Shown: positions 34,992 to 43,136, counted from the stretch's first letter. The stretch: DNA of 64,000 nucleotides from Deinococcus sedimenti (GCF_014648135.1 NZ_BMQN01000009.1:54994-118993); one strand, 5' to 3'. Program-made: numbers and translations. The notes: generated by a model from the letters alone, not told the origin.

Positions 34992-35324
34992 TCAGCTGGG
35001 CGGCAGGGTGCAGGTCAGGCCGTTGAAGTACAGCCGGTCGCGCTGCTCCTTTCCGCCGGTCTGCTGCTGATGCTCGTGGCGCAGGTGGGCCGCGAACGCC
35101 TGCGCCGAGATGCTCACGACCACGTACCCGTTGGTGTCGACGGCGCTGGTGGCGTGACAGACGAGCACCTTGTTGTCGTGACCCTGGAAGCTCCCGCCGT
35201 TGCCGCGCGGGTAGCCGGGCAGGTCCTCCTTGACGACCACGCCGTCGGGCAGGGTGACGGTGCCGGCGGCGCTGGCCGGGCCGGTCAGGGCGAGAAGGGC
35301 AAGAACGGTGAATGACGTGCGCAT
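34992..35324 (-). CDS. Secreted small protein with VCHAT-type His/Cys motif
   Basis: This is a 110-aa protein with a Sec signal peptide (MRTSFTVLALLALTGPASA). The mature part contains DNKVLVCHATSAVDTNG, then VVVSISAQAFAAHLRHEH. This spacing of Cys-His followed by A-x-x-H-x-x-H resembles a recurrent motif in secreted proteins of the form VCHxTG...vsvsxnAxxaHxxHGD, whose function I do not know. Metal or haem binding is possible. ATG 35324 follows CCGGAGGTTCACC, a leader shared with the two binding-protein genes at 42960 and 53260. It is convergent with the GGDEF gene before it. Confidence 0.7.
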   Translation of the reverse strand: MRTSFTVLALLALTGPASAAGTVTLPDGVVVKEDLPGYPRGNGGSFQGHDNKVLVCHATSAVDTNGYVVVSISAQAFAAHLRHEHQQQTGGKEQRDRLYFNGLTCTLPPS

Positions 35325-35509
35325 GGTGAACCTCCGGGTGAAGTCCAGCGCCACTGAAGGATGGGGGCGGCTGAACCGACCCCTCCAGTGTAAACTTTTT
35401 CACTTTGAGGGGGGGCCGCTTGCAGCGCCGCCGCGCCCGCCAGCCCCCACCCGGCCAGTCCCACACGCCGTCGCCTGCCGGGGGATATGGACCGCCCCGG
35501 CCCCTGCCG

Positions 35510-35515
35510 TACAGT
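35510..35515 (+). promoter_or_regulatory. Candidate -10 box, leaderless type
   Basis: TACAGT ends seven bases before GTG 35523. TGGACC at 35488-35493 could be the -35 with a 16-base spacer. Confidence 0.45.
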
Positions 35516-35522
35516 GTCGGGT

Positions 35523-37277
35523 GTGCGCCTGCGTCACCTGCTGCTCCTGGCCCAGCTGCCCTTCTGGGCGCTGCTGCTGATCGCGTTCCTGATCCTGCAG
35601 ACGGGTCTGGACCGCCGGGTGCAGGTGCTCGAGCAGTCCCGCGTCACCCGCACGCAGCTCGAAGGCGTCAATGCCCTGCTGACCCACGTGGTCGACATGG
35701 AAACCGGCGTGCGCGGCTACGTGATCGCCGGGCAGCCCAGCTTCCTCGAACCCTACTACCGCGGTGAAACCGCCTACCCGGCCGTCCTGAAGGCCCTCAG
35801 CGACAGTGGCACCCTCCGGGACGGGGACCGCGCGCACCTGAACCGCATCCGGGGCATCATCCAGCAGTGGCAGACCGAGGTGGCCCGGCCAGAAATCCAG
35901 GCTCGCCCGGACCGGCCCGAGGCGGCCACCGCCATGGTCCGCAGCGGTCAGGGCAAACGCCTGCTGGACGGACTGCGCACGGAAGTCGAAACGCTCACCC
36001 AGGCGCTGACGGCCCGGCTCCAGGCGTCCGACCAGCAGGCGCAGCGGCAACTCGACCTGCTGCGCCTGGAACTGGGCGTCGCGGCCGGCGTCCTGCTGCT
36101 GCTGAGTGTCCTGACCACCCTGGGCGCCGCGCGGCTGCTGACCCGGCCCCTCACGGCCCTCGGGCGCGGCGCCCAGCAGGTCAGCGAGCAGCAGGACGCC
36201 GGCGCCGTCACCGAGCAGGGCCCCCGCGAGTACCGCGACCTGACCGGCACCTTCAACCGCATGACCGAACGCATCGTCGAGGCGCGGCGCGCCACCGACC
36301 ACGCCGCGCACGAACTCGCCAGCCGCAACGCCTGGCTGCGGGACCTGTCCCGCCTGAGTGACGCCATGCAGGCCGCCCGCAGTCTCGACGAGGGCGGCGA
36401 GATCCTCACCCGCGCCCTCCCCCACCTGCTGCCCGGCACCAGCGGCCAGCTGCTCCAGCACAACGCCTCACGCAACCTGCTGCTGCACGCCGCGCAGTGG
36501 GGCGACCCGATGGGCAGCCCCACCCCCGACCACTGCTGGGCGCTGCGGCGCGGCGAGACGCAGGGCGACCCGGCCGACGAGCCGTTCATGCCGCCCTGCC
36601 CGGGCCAGAGCGACACGTACCTGTGCGCGCCGCTGTTCTCGCACGGGGAGACGCTGGGCCTGCTGCGCGTCCGCCCGGACCCCCACACGGACCTGCCCGC
36701 GCTACGAGGCGCCCTGAACGACGTGGCCCGGCAGGTGGCGCTGGCCCTGGCCAGCCTGCGCCTGCAGGACCGGCTGCTACAGCAGTCCATCCGGGACCCG
36801 CTGACCGGCCTGTACAACCGCCGTCACCTCGAAGCGCAGCTGACCGCCGGCGTGGCCGCCGCGCACGCCACCGGCGGTCCCCTCAGCCTGATCGCGCTGG
36901 ACATCGACCACTTCAAACGCCTCAACGACACGTTCGGTCACGACGCCGGGGACGCGGCCCTCGTGCGGGTCAGCGCCGCGCTGCGCGACCTGGCGCCGGC
37001 CGGCAGCACCCCCGCCCGCCCCGGCGGGGAGGAATTCACGCTGCTGCTGCCCCACATGACCCAGGCCGGAGCGGCCGCGCTGGCCGAACAGGTCCGCACG
37101 GCTGTGGAGGACCTGCACCTGACGCACGACGGACTGCCGCTGGGTCAGGTGACCGTGTCGCTGGGCGTGGCGACCCTGCCGGCCGGCGGCACGGGGGACG
37201 CGCTGGTGGTCGCGGCGGATCAGGCGCTGTACGCCGCCAAACGCGGGGGCCGCAACCGGGTCGTGACGGCCGCCTGA
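35523..37277 (+). CDS. CHASE3-HAMP-GAF-GGDEF membrane diguanylate cyclase
   Basis: This is a 584-aa membrane sensor. The first membrane segment is at about 4-24. An extracytoplasmic CHASE3-like domain follows (about 30-170, with THVVDMETGVRGYVIAGQ and FLEPYYRG), then a second membrane segment at about 178-200 and HAMP (about 200-255). A GAF-like region is at about 265-410 and GGDEF at about 420-580. The active loop is PGGEEFTLLL and the metal site is in IALDIDHFKRLND. No RxxD inhibitory site is seen. The start is GTG 35523, seven bases after a -10-like TACAGT. A strong terminator follows. Confidence 0.88.
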   Translation: MRLRHLLLLAQLPFWALLLIAFLILQTGLDRRVQVLEQSRVTRTQLEGVNALLTHVVDMETGVRGYVIAGQPSFLEPYYRGETAYPAVLKALSDSGTLRDGDRAHLNRIRGIIQQWQTEVARPEIQARPDRPEAATAMVRSGQGKRLLDGLRTEVETLTQALTARLQASDQQAQRQLDLLRLELGVAAGVLLLLSVLTTLGAARLLTRPLTALGRGAQQVSEQQDAGAVTEQGPREYRDLTGTFNRMTERIVEARRATDHAAHELASRNAWLRDLSRLSDAMQAARSLDEGGEILTRALPHLLPGTSGQLLQHNASRNLLLHAAQWGDPMGSPTPDHCWALRRGETQGDPADEPFMPPCPGQSDTYLCAPLFSHGETLGLLRVRPDPHTDLPALRGALNDVARQVALALASLRLQDRLLQQSIRDPLTGLYNRRHLEAQLTAGVAAAHATGGPLSLIALDIDHFKRLNDTFGHDAGDAALVRVSAALRDLAPAGSTPARPGGEEFTLLLPHMTQAGAAALAEQVRTAVEDLHLTHDGLPLGQVTVSLGVATLPAGGTGDALVVAADQALYAAKRGGRNRVVTAA

Positions 37278-37287
37278 CCAGCCACGC

Positions 37288-37321
37288 AACCCCGGCAGAC
37301 CGGAAGGCAGCTGCCGGGGTT
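37288..37321. terminator. Bidirectional terminator hairpin
   Basis: A perfect 11-bp stem AACCCCGGCAG (37288-37298) / CTGCCGGGGTT (37311-37321) lies between the convergent GGDEF and receiver genes, touching the stop of the latter. The flanking AA/TT pairs give short A/T ends on both strands. Confidence 0.75.
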
Positions 37322-37749
37322 CAGACGGACGGGCGTTCGGGCCAGCTGGGCGTGCGGCTCTCGCACCAGAAGGTCACGAACGCGTCCACCTGCTCGACGA
37401 ACTTCTGGAAGCTGTTGCTCTTGACCAGGTACGAACTGGCGTGCAGCGTGTAGGCCCGCTCGATATCGCCCGGCTGCGAGGACGTCGACAGCATGACCAC
37501 CGGAATCGACACCAGCCGGGGATCCTGCTTGATGACCGTCAGCACCTCGAACCCCGACATGACCGGCATGTTCACGTCGAGGATGATCACGTCCGGCGCC
37601 GTGCCGCCGCGCAGCACGCCCAGCGCCTCCTCCCCGCTGCTGCAGGTGGTGACCGCCAGCCGGTCGCCATGATCAGCGAAGACTTCCCGCGCGAGCATCA
37701 GGTCGGCGGGGTTGTCGTCGACCAGCAGCACCCTGAACGGCCGGGTCAC
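37321..37749 (-). CDS. Rcp1-like single-domain response regulator
   Basis: This is a 142-aa receiver protein starting at GTG 37749. Key residues are in LLVDDNPADLML, VIILDVNMPVMSGFE (phospho-Asp), VMLSTSSQPGD (switch Ser/Thr) and SSYLVKSNSFQKF (Lys). It resembles the receiver at 26361-26828 in the same Rcp1-like subgroup, with the same FVTFW/FAEYW-type C-terminal helix. TATACT lies on the minus strand at 37790-37795 as a possible -10 box. It is divergent from the lipoprotein at 37901. Confidence 0.87.
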   Translation of the reverse strand: MTRPFRVLLVDDNPADLMLAREVFADHGDRLAVTTCSSGEEALGVLRGGTAPDVIILDVNMPVMSGFEVLTVIKQDPRLVSIPVVMLSTSSQPGDIERAYTLHASSYLVKSNSFQKFVEQVDAFVTFWCESRTPSWPERPSV

Positions 37750-37900
37750 GCCCGCTGCCTTTTCCCTGCGTCCACACTCATCCCCGCCAGTATACGCGGG
37801 CCGCCCCCCCACGCCCCGCTCTTTTCCGCACTCCGCTGCAAGAAAACTGCACGAATCAGCCCGGTACGGTGAGGGCACGCCCCACCCAGAAGGAGGAGTG

Positions 37901-38425
37901 ATGCGCCGAGTCTCCCTGTTGGTCCTGCTCACCCTGTGTGCCTGCACCCGCCCGGCCTCCGACCTGTACCAGCCGGCCCAGGCCGACGCTCGCCTCAGTC
38001 AGCCCGGACCGGTCGTGCTGACCGTGGTCAACGCCGCCGGCAAGGAGACCACCTTCACGCGCGCGCAACTGGCCGGACTGGGCCTGGTGTCGTTCAGCAC
38101 GCCGGACCCCTCCCGCAAGAACGAGCAGCACGAGTACACCGGACCGCTGCTGAGCGAAGTGCTGAACCGCGCGGAGATCGACCCGGCCGCCACGCTGCAC
38201 CTCGTGGCGCTGGACAAGTACAAGACCGACCTGAACCTCGTCCCGATCCGCCAGGTGCCCGTGATGCTGGCCCTGACCTCGGACGGCGACCTGCTCGAGC
38301 CGCGCAACTTCGGGCCCGTGTACATGACCTTCCCGTACGGTGGCGTGCGGCTGGACCCGAATGTCTACAACGCCGCGTGGGTCTGGCAGCTGTACCGCAT
38401 CGAGGAGCGGCCCGGCGGCGCCTGA
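37901..38425 (+). CDS. Lipoprotein with molybdopterin-oxidoreductase-like fold, probably non-catalytic
   Basis: This is a 174-aa protein. MRRVSLLVLLTLCAC is a lipoprotein signal. The mature part, with VVLTVVNAAGKETTFTRAQL, HEYTGPLLSEVL and MLALTSDGDLL, is typical of the SUOX-type molybdopterin-binding domain. No cysteine remains outside the signal region, so the Mo-coordinating residue is absent and a ligand-binding role is more likely. Such proteins often precede membrane sensor genes. Here the next gene, eight bases downstream, is the membrane N-terminal part of a histidine kinase. ATG 37901 follows AAGGAGGAG. Confidence 0.78.
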   Translation: MRRVSLLVLLTLCACTRPASDLYQPAQADARLSQPGPVVLTVVNAAGKETTFTRAQLAGLGLVSFSTPDPSRKNEQHEYTGPLLSEVLNRAEIDPAATLHLVALDKYKTDLNLVPIRQVPVMLALTSDGDLLEPRNFGPVYMTFPYGGVRLDPNVYNAAWVWQLYRIEERPGGA

Positions 38426-38432
38426 GGCCCCC

Positions 38433-39548
38433 ATGCGCGCCCTGCTTGCCCCGACGCGAAGGTGGCCGCTCGGGCTGACGCTGCTCAGCATCGTGCTGAT
38501 CGTGACCCTGAGCGCGTTCGCATTCACGTTCACGCGCCTGAACAGCGTCGCCAGCCTCAGCAGCGTCTCGATCACCGGCTGGGCGTACGCGGAATTCGTG
38601 CGGCAGGCCGCCGAGGTGCGCGTCACCCTGAGCGACCCGCAGCGCACCACCCCGCAGGACCTCGACCTCTCGCTGGCCGTGCTGCAGTCCAAGGCCACGG
38701 TCGTCAGCGGTGAACCCCTGCTCGACCGGATCGACCCGGAGCGGCGAGCGGCGCTGCTGCGCGCCGTGGACGACGCCCAGCAGCTGACCATCCAGGACCT
38801 GCGCGCCGCCGGAACCGGCGAACGCCTGGACCGCATCATCGCCGGCGCGCAGGAAGGCTACGCCGGCGCGGTCGACCTGCTCGGACGGGAGCGCAGCGGC
38901 ATCGCCCGGTCCCTGCACATCGCCGAGGTGACCCTCGGGGCGCTGGCCGCGCTGCTGGCCCTGACCATCACCACCGTCATCCTGCAGATCCAGTGGCGCG
39001 CGCAGCGGGACGTGCGACTCGAAAGTGAACGCCGCAGTGAATCCGAACGCGCGCGGGCGGCCCTGGAACGGACCGCCAGCGAACTCCGCGCCGCCGAGCA
39101 CGCCCTGCAGCGCGAACGGGACTTCGCCGTGCAGGTGATGGAGGCAGTGGGCGAAGGCCTGTACGTCACCGGCCCGACCGGGCAGTTCGAGTACGTGAAC
39201 CCCGCCCTGGCCCGCATGGTCGGGCGGCCCGCGGCGCTGCTGGTGCAGCGGCCGTCCGCGCAGGTCCTGCCGGACGTGCCCGACCCGCCGCCCGGCCGTG
39301 GACCACTGACCACCGAGTACGCCCTGCGCCGTCCGGATGGAGGCGTCACGCCCACCCTGCTGACCACCGTGCCCCGCCAGGGCGGCGGCGTCACGGCCGT
39401 CCTGACCGACCTGAGTGCCCCCAAGCAGACCGAAGCCCGACTGCGCGCCCTGTACGAGGTGACCGCGCGGAGCGCCGCCGACACCGTCCTGCAGGACCTG
39501 CTGTCGGTCGCCAGCCACGCCTTCAACGCGCCTGGGGCATTCGTGTAG
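38433..39548 (+). pseudogene. Hybrid histidine kinase, N-terminal fragment ending at an in-frame TAG
   Basis: These are the first 371 residues of a membrane histidine kinase: a membrane segment (about 12-33), a periplasmic four-helix-type sensor, a second membrane segment (about 170-192), a coiled coil, a PAS domain (about 225-335) and the start of a GAF domain. TAG at 39546-39548 ends the frame. The sequence continues in the same frame without any indel and completes the GAF domain (NGAVVARAGT...). A CAG-to-TAG change is the simplest explanation. The periplasmic input probably works with the lipoprotein just upstream. Confidence 0.82.
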
Positions 39549-41567
39549 AACGGTGCGGTCGTCGCCCGGGCCGGCACGATCGACGACCGCACCGCGCTGC
39601 ACCTGACCGAGCAGAACGAACCGCACGGACCGGGCCACCTGCGCGTTCCGGTCCGCGGCGCCGGTCACGCGGGCGCGCTGGTGTTCAGCGGGGCGCCGTT
39701 CACCAGCGCCGACGAGGACTTCCTGCGGCTGATCGGCCAGTGGCTGGAACAGGACGCCGCGCGTGAACAGACCGCCCGGCAGCTGCGCCGCAGCGAGGAA
39801 CTCAACAAGGCCGTGATCCGGTCCGCGCTCGACGGCATCATCACCTGCGACGAGCAGGGCGTCATCACCGAATTCAACCCGGCGGCCGAACACATGTTCG
39901 GGCACGCCCGGTCCCTCGCCCTCGGGCGGACCCTCGATCAGCTGTTCCGGCCCGCCGCGGTGCCCGCCGACCCGTCCCCACTGCCCCTGACCGGCCCGCA
40001 CAGCGTCCTCGGCCAGCGGCTGGAACGGCAGGCCCAGCGGCGCGACGGCACGCCCTTCCTGGTGGAACTGTCGGTGGTGCACCTGCCCACCGAGCGGCCC
40101 GAGTACGCCGCGTTCCTGCGCGACATCACCGAACGCCGCGCCGCGGAACACCGCCTGCAGCAGCGCACCGCCCAGCTCGACTCGGTCTTCAACGTCAGCC
40201 CGGACGGCTTCGTGATCTTCGACGGCGCCGGCCACGTCATCGAGGTGAACCCGGCCTTCCTAGCGCTGACCGGCACCCGACTGCACGACCTGCTGCACCA
40301 GACCGAGGCGACCTTCGAGCAGGTGCTGCGCTCCCGCTGCGTCGCGGCCCGCCCCGGCGGCCTGACCGGCCCGGACGTGATTCAGGTCGCGCAGCCCATC
40401 CGCCGCGTCCTGAAACGCACCCGCCGCGCCATGGGCGGGAGCGGCCTCGGGTCGGTGATGTACTTCCGGGACATCACCCACGAGGCGGAGATCAGCAGCA
40501 TGAAAAGTGAATTCATGTCCACCGCCGCGCACGAACTGCGCACCCCCATGACCTCGATCTACGGCTTCACGGAACTGCTGCTGACCCGCACCCTGGACGC
40601 CGAGACCACCCGCGACCTGCTGGACACCATCTACCGGCAGGCAGGCCAGCTGCTGAACCTGCTGACCGAACTGCTGGACCTGGCCCGCATCGAGGCGCGC
40701 ACCGGGCAGGACTTCATCATCCAGCCGGAACCCGTGCGGCCCCTGATCGAGAACACCGCGCGGGCCTTCACGCCCCCCGCCGAGCAGGGCCGGGTGCGGC
40801 TGGCCGTCACCCCGAACCTCCCGCTGCTGCCGGTCGACGCGGCCAAGTTCAACCAGGCCCTCGGCAACGTGCTCTCCAACGCCTTCAAGTACGCGCCCAG
40901 CGGTCCCATCACCGTCCGCGCCGCGCTGACCCCCGACCACACGGCTCTGCAGGTGACGGTGCAGGACCACGGGATCGGCATGACGCCGGAACAGACCCAC
41001 CGGGCGTTCGAGCGGTTCTACCGCGCCGACAACTCCGGGAACGTCCCCGGGACCGGCCTCGGCCTCAGCCTGGTGCAGGAGATCATGTGGGGCCACCACG
41101 GCGAAGCCACCCTCGAAAGCGCCGCAGGCCACGGCACCACCGTGACCCTCACGTTCCCCACCACGCCCCTCCCCCCCCACAGGAGTTCGCGTATGCCCAA
41201 GAAAATCCTGATCGTGGATGACCACGCCGACCTGCGCAAACTGATCCGCCTGACCCTGACCGGCCCCGATTACGACCTGCAGGAGGCCGCCACCGGCGAC
41301 GACGCCCTGACCCGCACCCGGCAGTGGCGCCCGGACCTGCTGATTCTGGACGTCATGATGCCCGGCCACCTGAACGGCTTTCAGGTCTGCGAGTCCCTGA
41401 AACGCGACCCGGAGCTGCGGGGCACGTCAGTGATGCTGGTCACGGCGCGCGCGCAGACCAGCGACCTGCAGGAGGGCGGCGCGGTCGGCGCCGACGCCTA
41501 CCTGATCAAGCCGTTCAGTCCGATGGAACTGCTCGAACGGGTGGGCAACCTCCTGCAGCGCCCCTGA
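39549..41567 (+). pseudogene. Hybrid histidine kinase, C-terminal part (GAF end, PAS, PAS, HisKA, HATPase, receiver)
   Basis: This continues the 38433 gene in the same frame after the TAG. The GAF remainder comes first, then PAS (ALDGIITCDEQGVITEFNPA) and a second PAS (VSPDGFVIFDGAGHVIEVNP). HisKA has its phospho-His in STAAHELRTPMTSIYG. HATPase has N box ALGNVLSNAFKYAP, G1 VQDHGIGMTPEQ and G2 GTGLGLSLVQEI. A receiver domain follows in frame. The first in-frame start after the TAG is GTG 39681 inside the GAF, without a ribosome-binding site. All catalytic residues are kept, so loss is recent or the stop is read through. Read as one protein it would be 1044 aa. Confidence 0.8.
41193..41567 (+). 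CDS. Receiver domain with its own likely start (in-frame 3' part of the hybrid kinase)
   Basis: This is a 124-aa CheY-like domain: KKILIVDDHADLRKL, LLILDVMMPGHLNGF (phospho-Asp), VMLVTARAQT and AYLIKPFSPMELL. ATG 41193 has CAGGAG eight bases upstream, exactly like a separate response regulator gene, yet the frame is open from the kinase through TTPLPPHRSSR. A run of eight C at 41171-41178 just before it could hide an indel that joined two genes. The receiver can be made alone whatever happens to the kinase fragment. Its target is unknown. Confidence 0.6.
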   Translation: MPKKILIVDDHADLRKLIRLTLTGPDYDLQEAATGDDALTRTRQWRPDLLILDVMMPGHLNGFQVCESLKRDPELRGTSVMLVTARAQTSDLQEGGAVGADAYLIKPFSPMELLERVGNLLQRP

Positions 41568-41579
41568 CCGCACCTGCGC

Positions 41580-41608
41580 TTGATTCCGGCGGCGGCAGGC
41601 GCGACACT
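41580..41608 (+). promoter_or_regulatory. Candidate leaderless promoter of the PAAR gene
   Basis: TTGATT (41580-41585), a 17-base spacer and GACACT (41603-41608) end seven bases before ATG 41616. The -10 has five matches to the TACACT seen elsewhere in the window. Confidence 0.45.
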
Positions 41609-41615
41609 GCGCGGT

Positions 41616-41900
41616 ATGCCTCCCGCTGCCCGCGTCGGCGACCAGCACACGTGCCCGCAGTCGACGGGCTGGGTTCCCCACGTCGGTGGACCGGTCTCGG
41701 CCGGCAGTCCCACCGTCCTGATCGGGGGTCGCCCGGCCGCCCGCCAGGGCGACGCGTGCGTCTGCGCCGGTCCGCCCGACTCGATCGCCCGGGGCAGCGC
41801 CACCGTTCGCATCAACGGCCAGCCGGCCGCGCGACTGGGCGACACCACCGTCCACGGGGGGCAGATCGTGGCAGGTGCGCCCACCGTGAACATCGGCTGA
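41616..41900 (+). CDS. Orphan PAAR-domain protein
   Basis: This is a 94-aa protein made up entirely of a PAAR domain: VGDQHTCP, GGPVSAGSPTVLIGGRPAARQGD, the CVC pair, then the repeat RINGQPAARLGDTTVHGGQI and GAPTVNIG. PAAR proteins form the Zn-bound sharp tip on VgrG-like spikes of type VI secretion, phage tails and contractile injection particles. No spike, sheath or effector gene is in the window, and no effector domain is fused. The Zn ligands are likely His/Cys in HTCP, CVC and VHGG. A leaderless-type promoter precedes it. Confidence 0.88.
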   Translation: MPPAARVGDQHTCPQSTGWVPHVGGPVSAGSPTVLIGGRPAARQGDACVCAGPPDSIARGSATVRINGQPAARLGDTTVHGGQIVAGAPTVNIG

Positions 41901-41915
41901 CGGCCCCCACCGGGC

Positions 41916-42049
41916 CGCTGCGGGTTCAGTTCCGCCCTGGGGCCAACGGCACGCCCCAGGGCGCCACGTCCACCCACCGCCGTCCCCAGGGGCTCACTCT
42001 CCGGCGCCGCTCTGCGAGTCCGCTCGATTCAGCGGTCCTGACAGCGCTC
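41916..42049 (-). repeat. Structured intergenic repeat, copy D (divergent)
   Basis: The segment with TTCAGTTCCGCC, hairpin CGCCCTGGGG (41933-41942) / CCCCAGGGCG (41954-41963) around CCAACGGCACG, and CCACGTCCACCC aligns with copy C immediately downstream. It has the same loop but a different, longer G/C stem. It may also act as the terminator of the PAAR gene. Confidence 0.6.
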
Positions 42050-42050
42050 C

Positions 42051-42196
42051 TCACAGCGGTTTCCAGTTCCATTGAGGGGCCAACAGCACGCCCCTCCATT
42101 CCACGTCCAATCGCTGGTGTCGAGGGCTTCTCGCTCCGCTCGTTTCAGGTGTGCTGGGGGAATCCCTCAACACATCTGAACACCGCTGTCAGGACC
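42051..42196 (-). repeat. Structured intergenic repeat, copy C
   Basis: The reverse complement of this 146-base stretch aligns end to end with copy A (9704-9850): it begins GGTCCTGACAGCGGTGTTCA and ends AACCGCTGTGA. The first hairpin is GTGTTGAGGG/CCCCCAGCAC in place of AGACTGAG/CTCAGTCT, and the second is GAGGGG/CCCCTC in place of GAAGGG/CCCTTC with the loop CCAACAGCACG kept. Copies D and C together fill the 41901-42207 gap, which holds no gene. Confidence 0.8.
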
Positions 42197-42207
42197 TGTG
42201 CCTGCTG

Positions 42208-42960
42208 TCAGCGGCAGCGGATGTCCTGCCCGAAGTACGACTTGCTGATCTTCGCGTACGTGCCGTTGCCCTGCACGGTCTTCAGCGCGCCGTTCACGGC
42301 CTTCAGCAGGCTGGCGTTGCCCTTGGCGACCGCCATGCCCAGCTTCTCCTGAAAGAGCATCTGGCCCTGCTGCAGCTTGCCGCCCGACGCCTTGACGGCC
42401 TCGAGGCTGTAGAACCGTTCGTTCACCATGGCGTCCACGCGACTGGCCCGCAGCGCCTGCAGCGCGTCGGCGTTGTTCGGGTAGGTGCGGACGTTCTTCG
42501 CGCCGACCACGCGGGCGATCTGAGCGACGTACGTGGTGCCCACCTGCGTGGCCACCGTCTTGCCCGCCAGCTGCGCGGCCGTCTTGGGGCCGCCCGGGCG
42601 GGCGAGGATCATGCCGCCACTGCAGTAGTGCGGCGCGGTGAAATCCACAGCCTTCTGCCGTTCGGGCGTGATGCCGTGCGAGGAGATCACCAGATCGTAG
42701 CGGTCGCCCTTCAGCCCGATGAGCAGGTTGTCGAACGGCTGGTTGACCCACTGGGCGCGCACGCCCATCTGCGTGGCGATGGCGTTGCCCAGGTCGTACT
42801 CGAAGCCGCGCATGGTCATGCCCTCGAAGTACGTGAACGGCTTGAATTCGGCGTTCGTGCCGATCTTGATCACGCCGGCTTTCTTGATCTCGGCGAGGGT
42901 GCGGGCCTGGGCGCCAGAGGCGAGCGCAGCCGCGAGCAGCAGGGGCAGGAATCGTGTCAT
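42208..42960 (-). CDS. Polar amino-acid ABC transporter substrate-binding protein (orphan)
   Basis: This is a 250-aa secreted solute-binding protein of the HisJ/GlnH/ArtJ type. The signal peptide is MTRFLPLLLAAALASGAQA. Family segments are IKIGTNAEFKPFTYFEGMTM, GFEYDLGNAIA, YDLVISSHGITPERQKAVDFT and VATQVGTTY. Mature cysteines in HYCSGG and the C-terminal IRCR may form a disulfide. No permease or ATPase gene is adjacent, so it would use a transporter encoded elsewhere. ATG 42960 follows CCGGAGGTTCAC. TATCAT at 43098-43103 (minus strand) is a possible -10 box in the 42961-43136 gap. Confidence 0.9.
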   Translation of the reverse strand: MTRFLPLLLAAALASGAQARTLAEIKKAGVIKIGTNAEFKPFTYFEGMTMRGFEYDLGNAIATQMGVRAQWVNQPFDNLLIGLKGDRYDLVISSHGITPERQKAVDFTAPHYCSGGMILARPGGPKTAAQLAGKTVATQVGTTYVAQIARVVGAKNVRTYPNNADALQALRASRVDAMVNERFYSLEAVKASGGKLQQGQMLFQEKLGMAVAKGNASLLKAVNGALKTVQGNGTYAKISKSYFGQDIRCR

Positions 42961-43136
42961 GTGAACCTCCGGGGTGCATGGTCAGGGTCGGCCGCTCCGG
43001 TCGGGAGGGGCCGCGGGATGGTCAGACGCAGGCCAGCGGTGGATCGTGCGGGCCAGATGAACGTGTGCGACTGCCCGGGTAGGCAGCGCGACGGGGGATG
43101 ATAGCCCACCCGGTGCGGGACGTGCCGGGACGGACG

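Noticed and set aside
41580..42352. Peptide [12 protein letters not shown] encoded across the repeats near 42.1 kb
   Set aside because: It is translated repeat DNA; useful only as a marker linking copies B and C.
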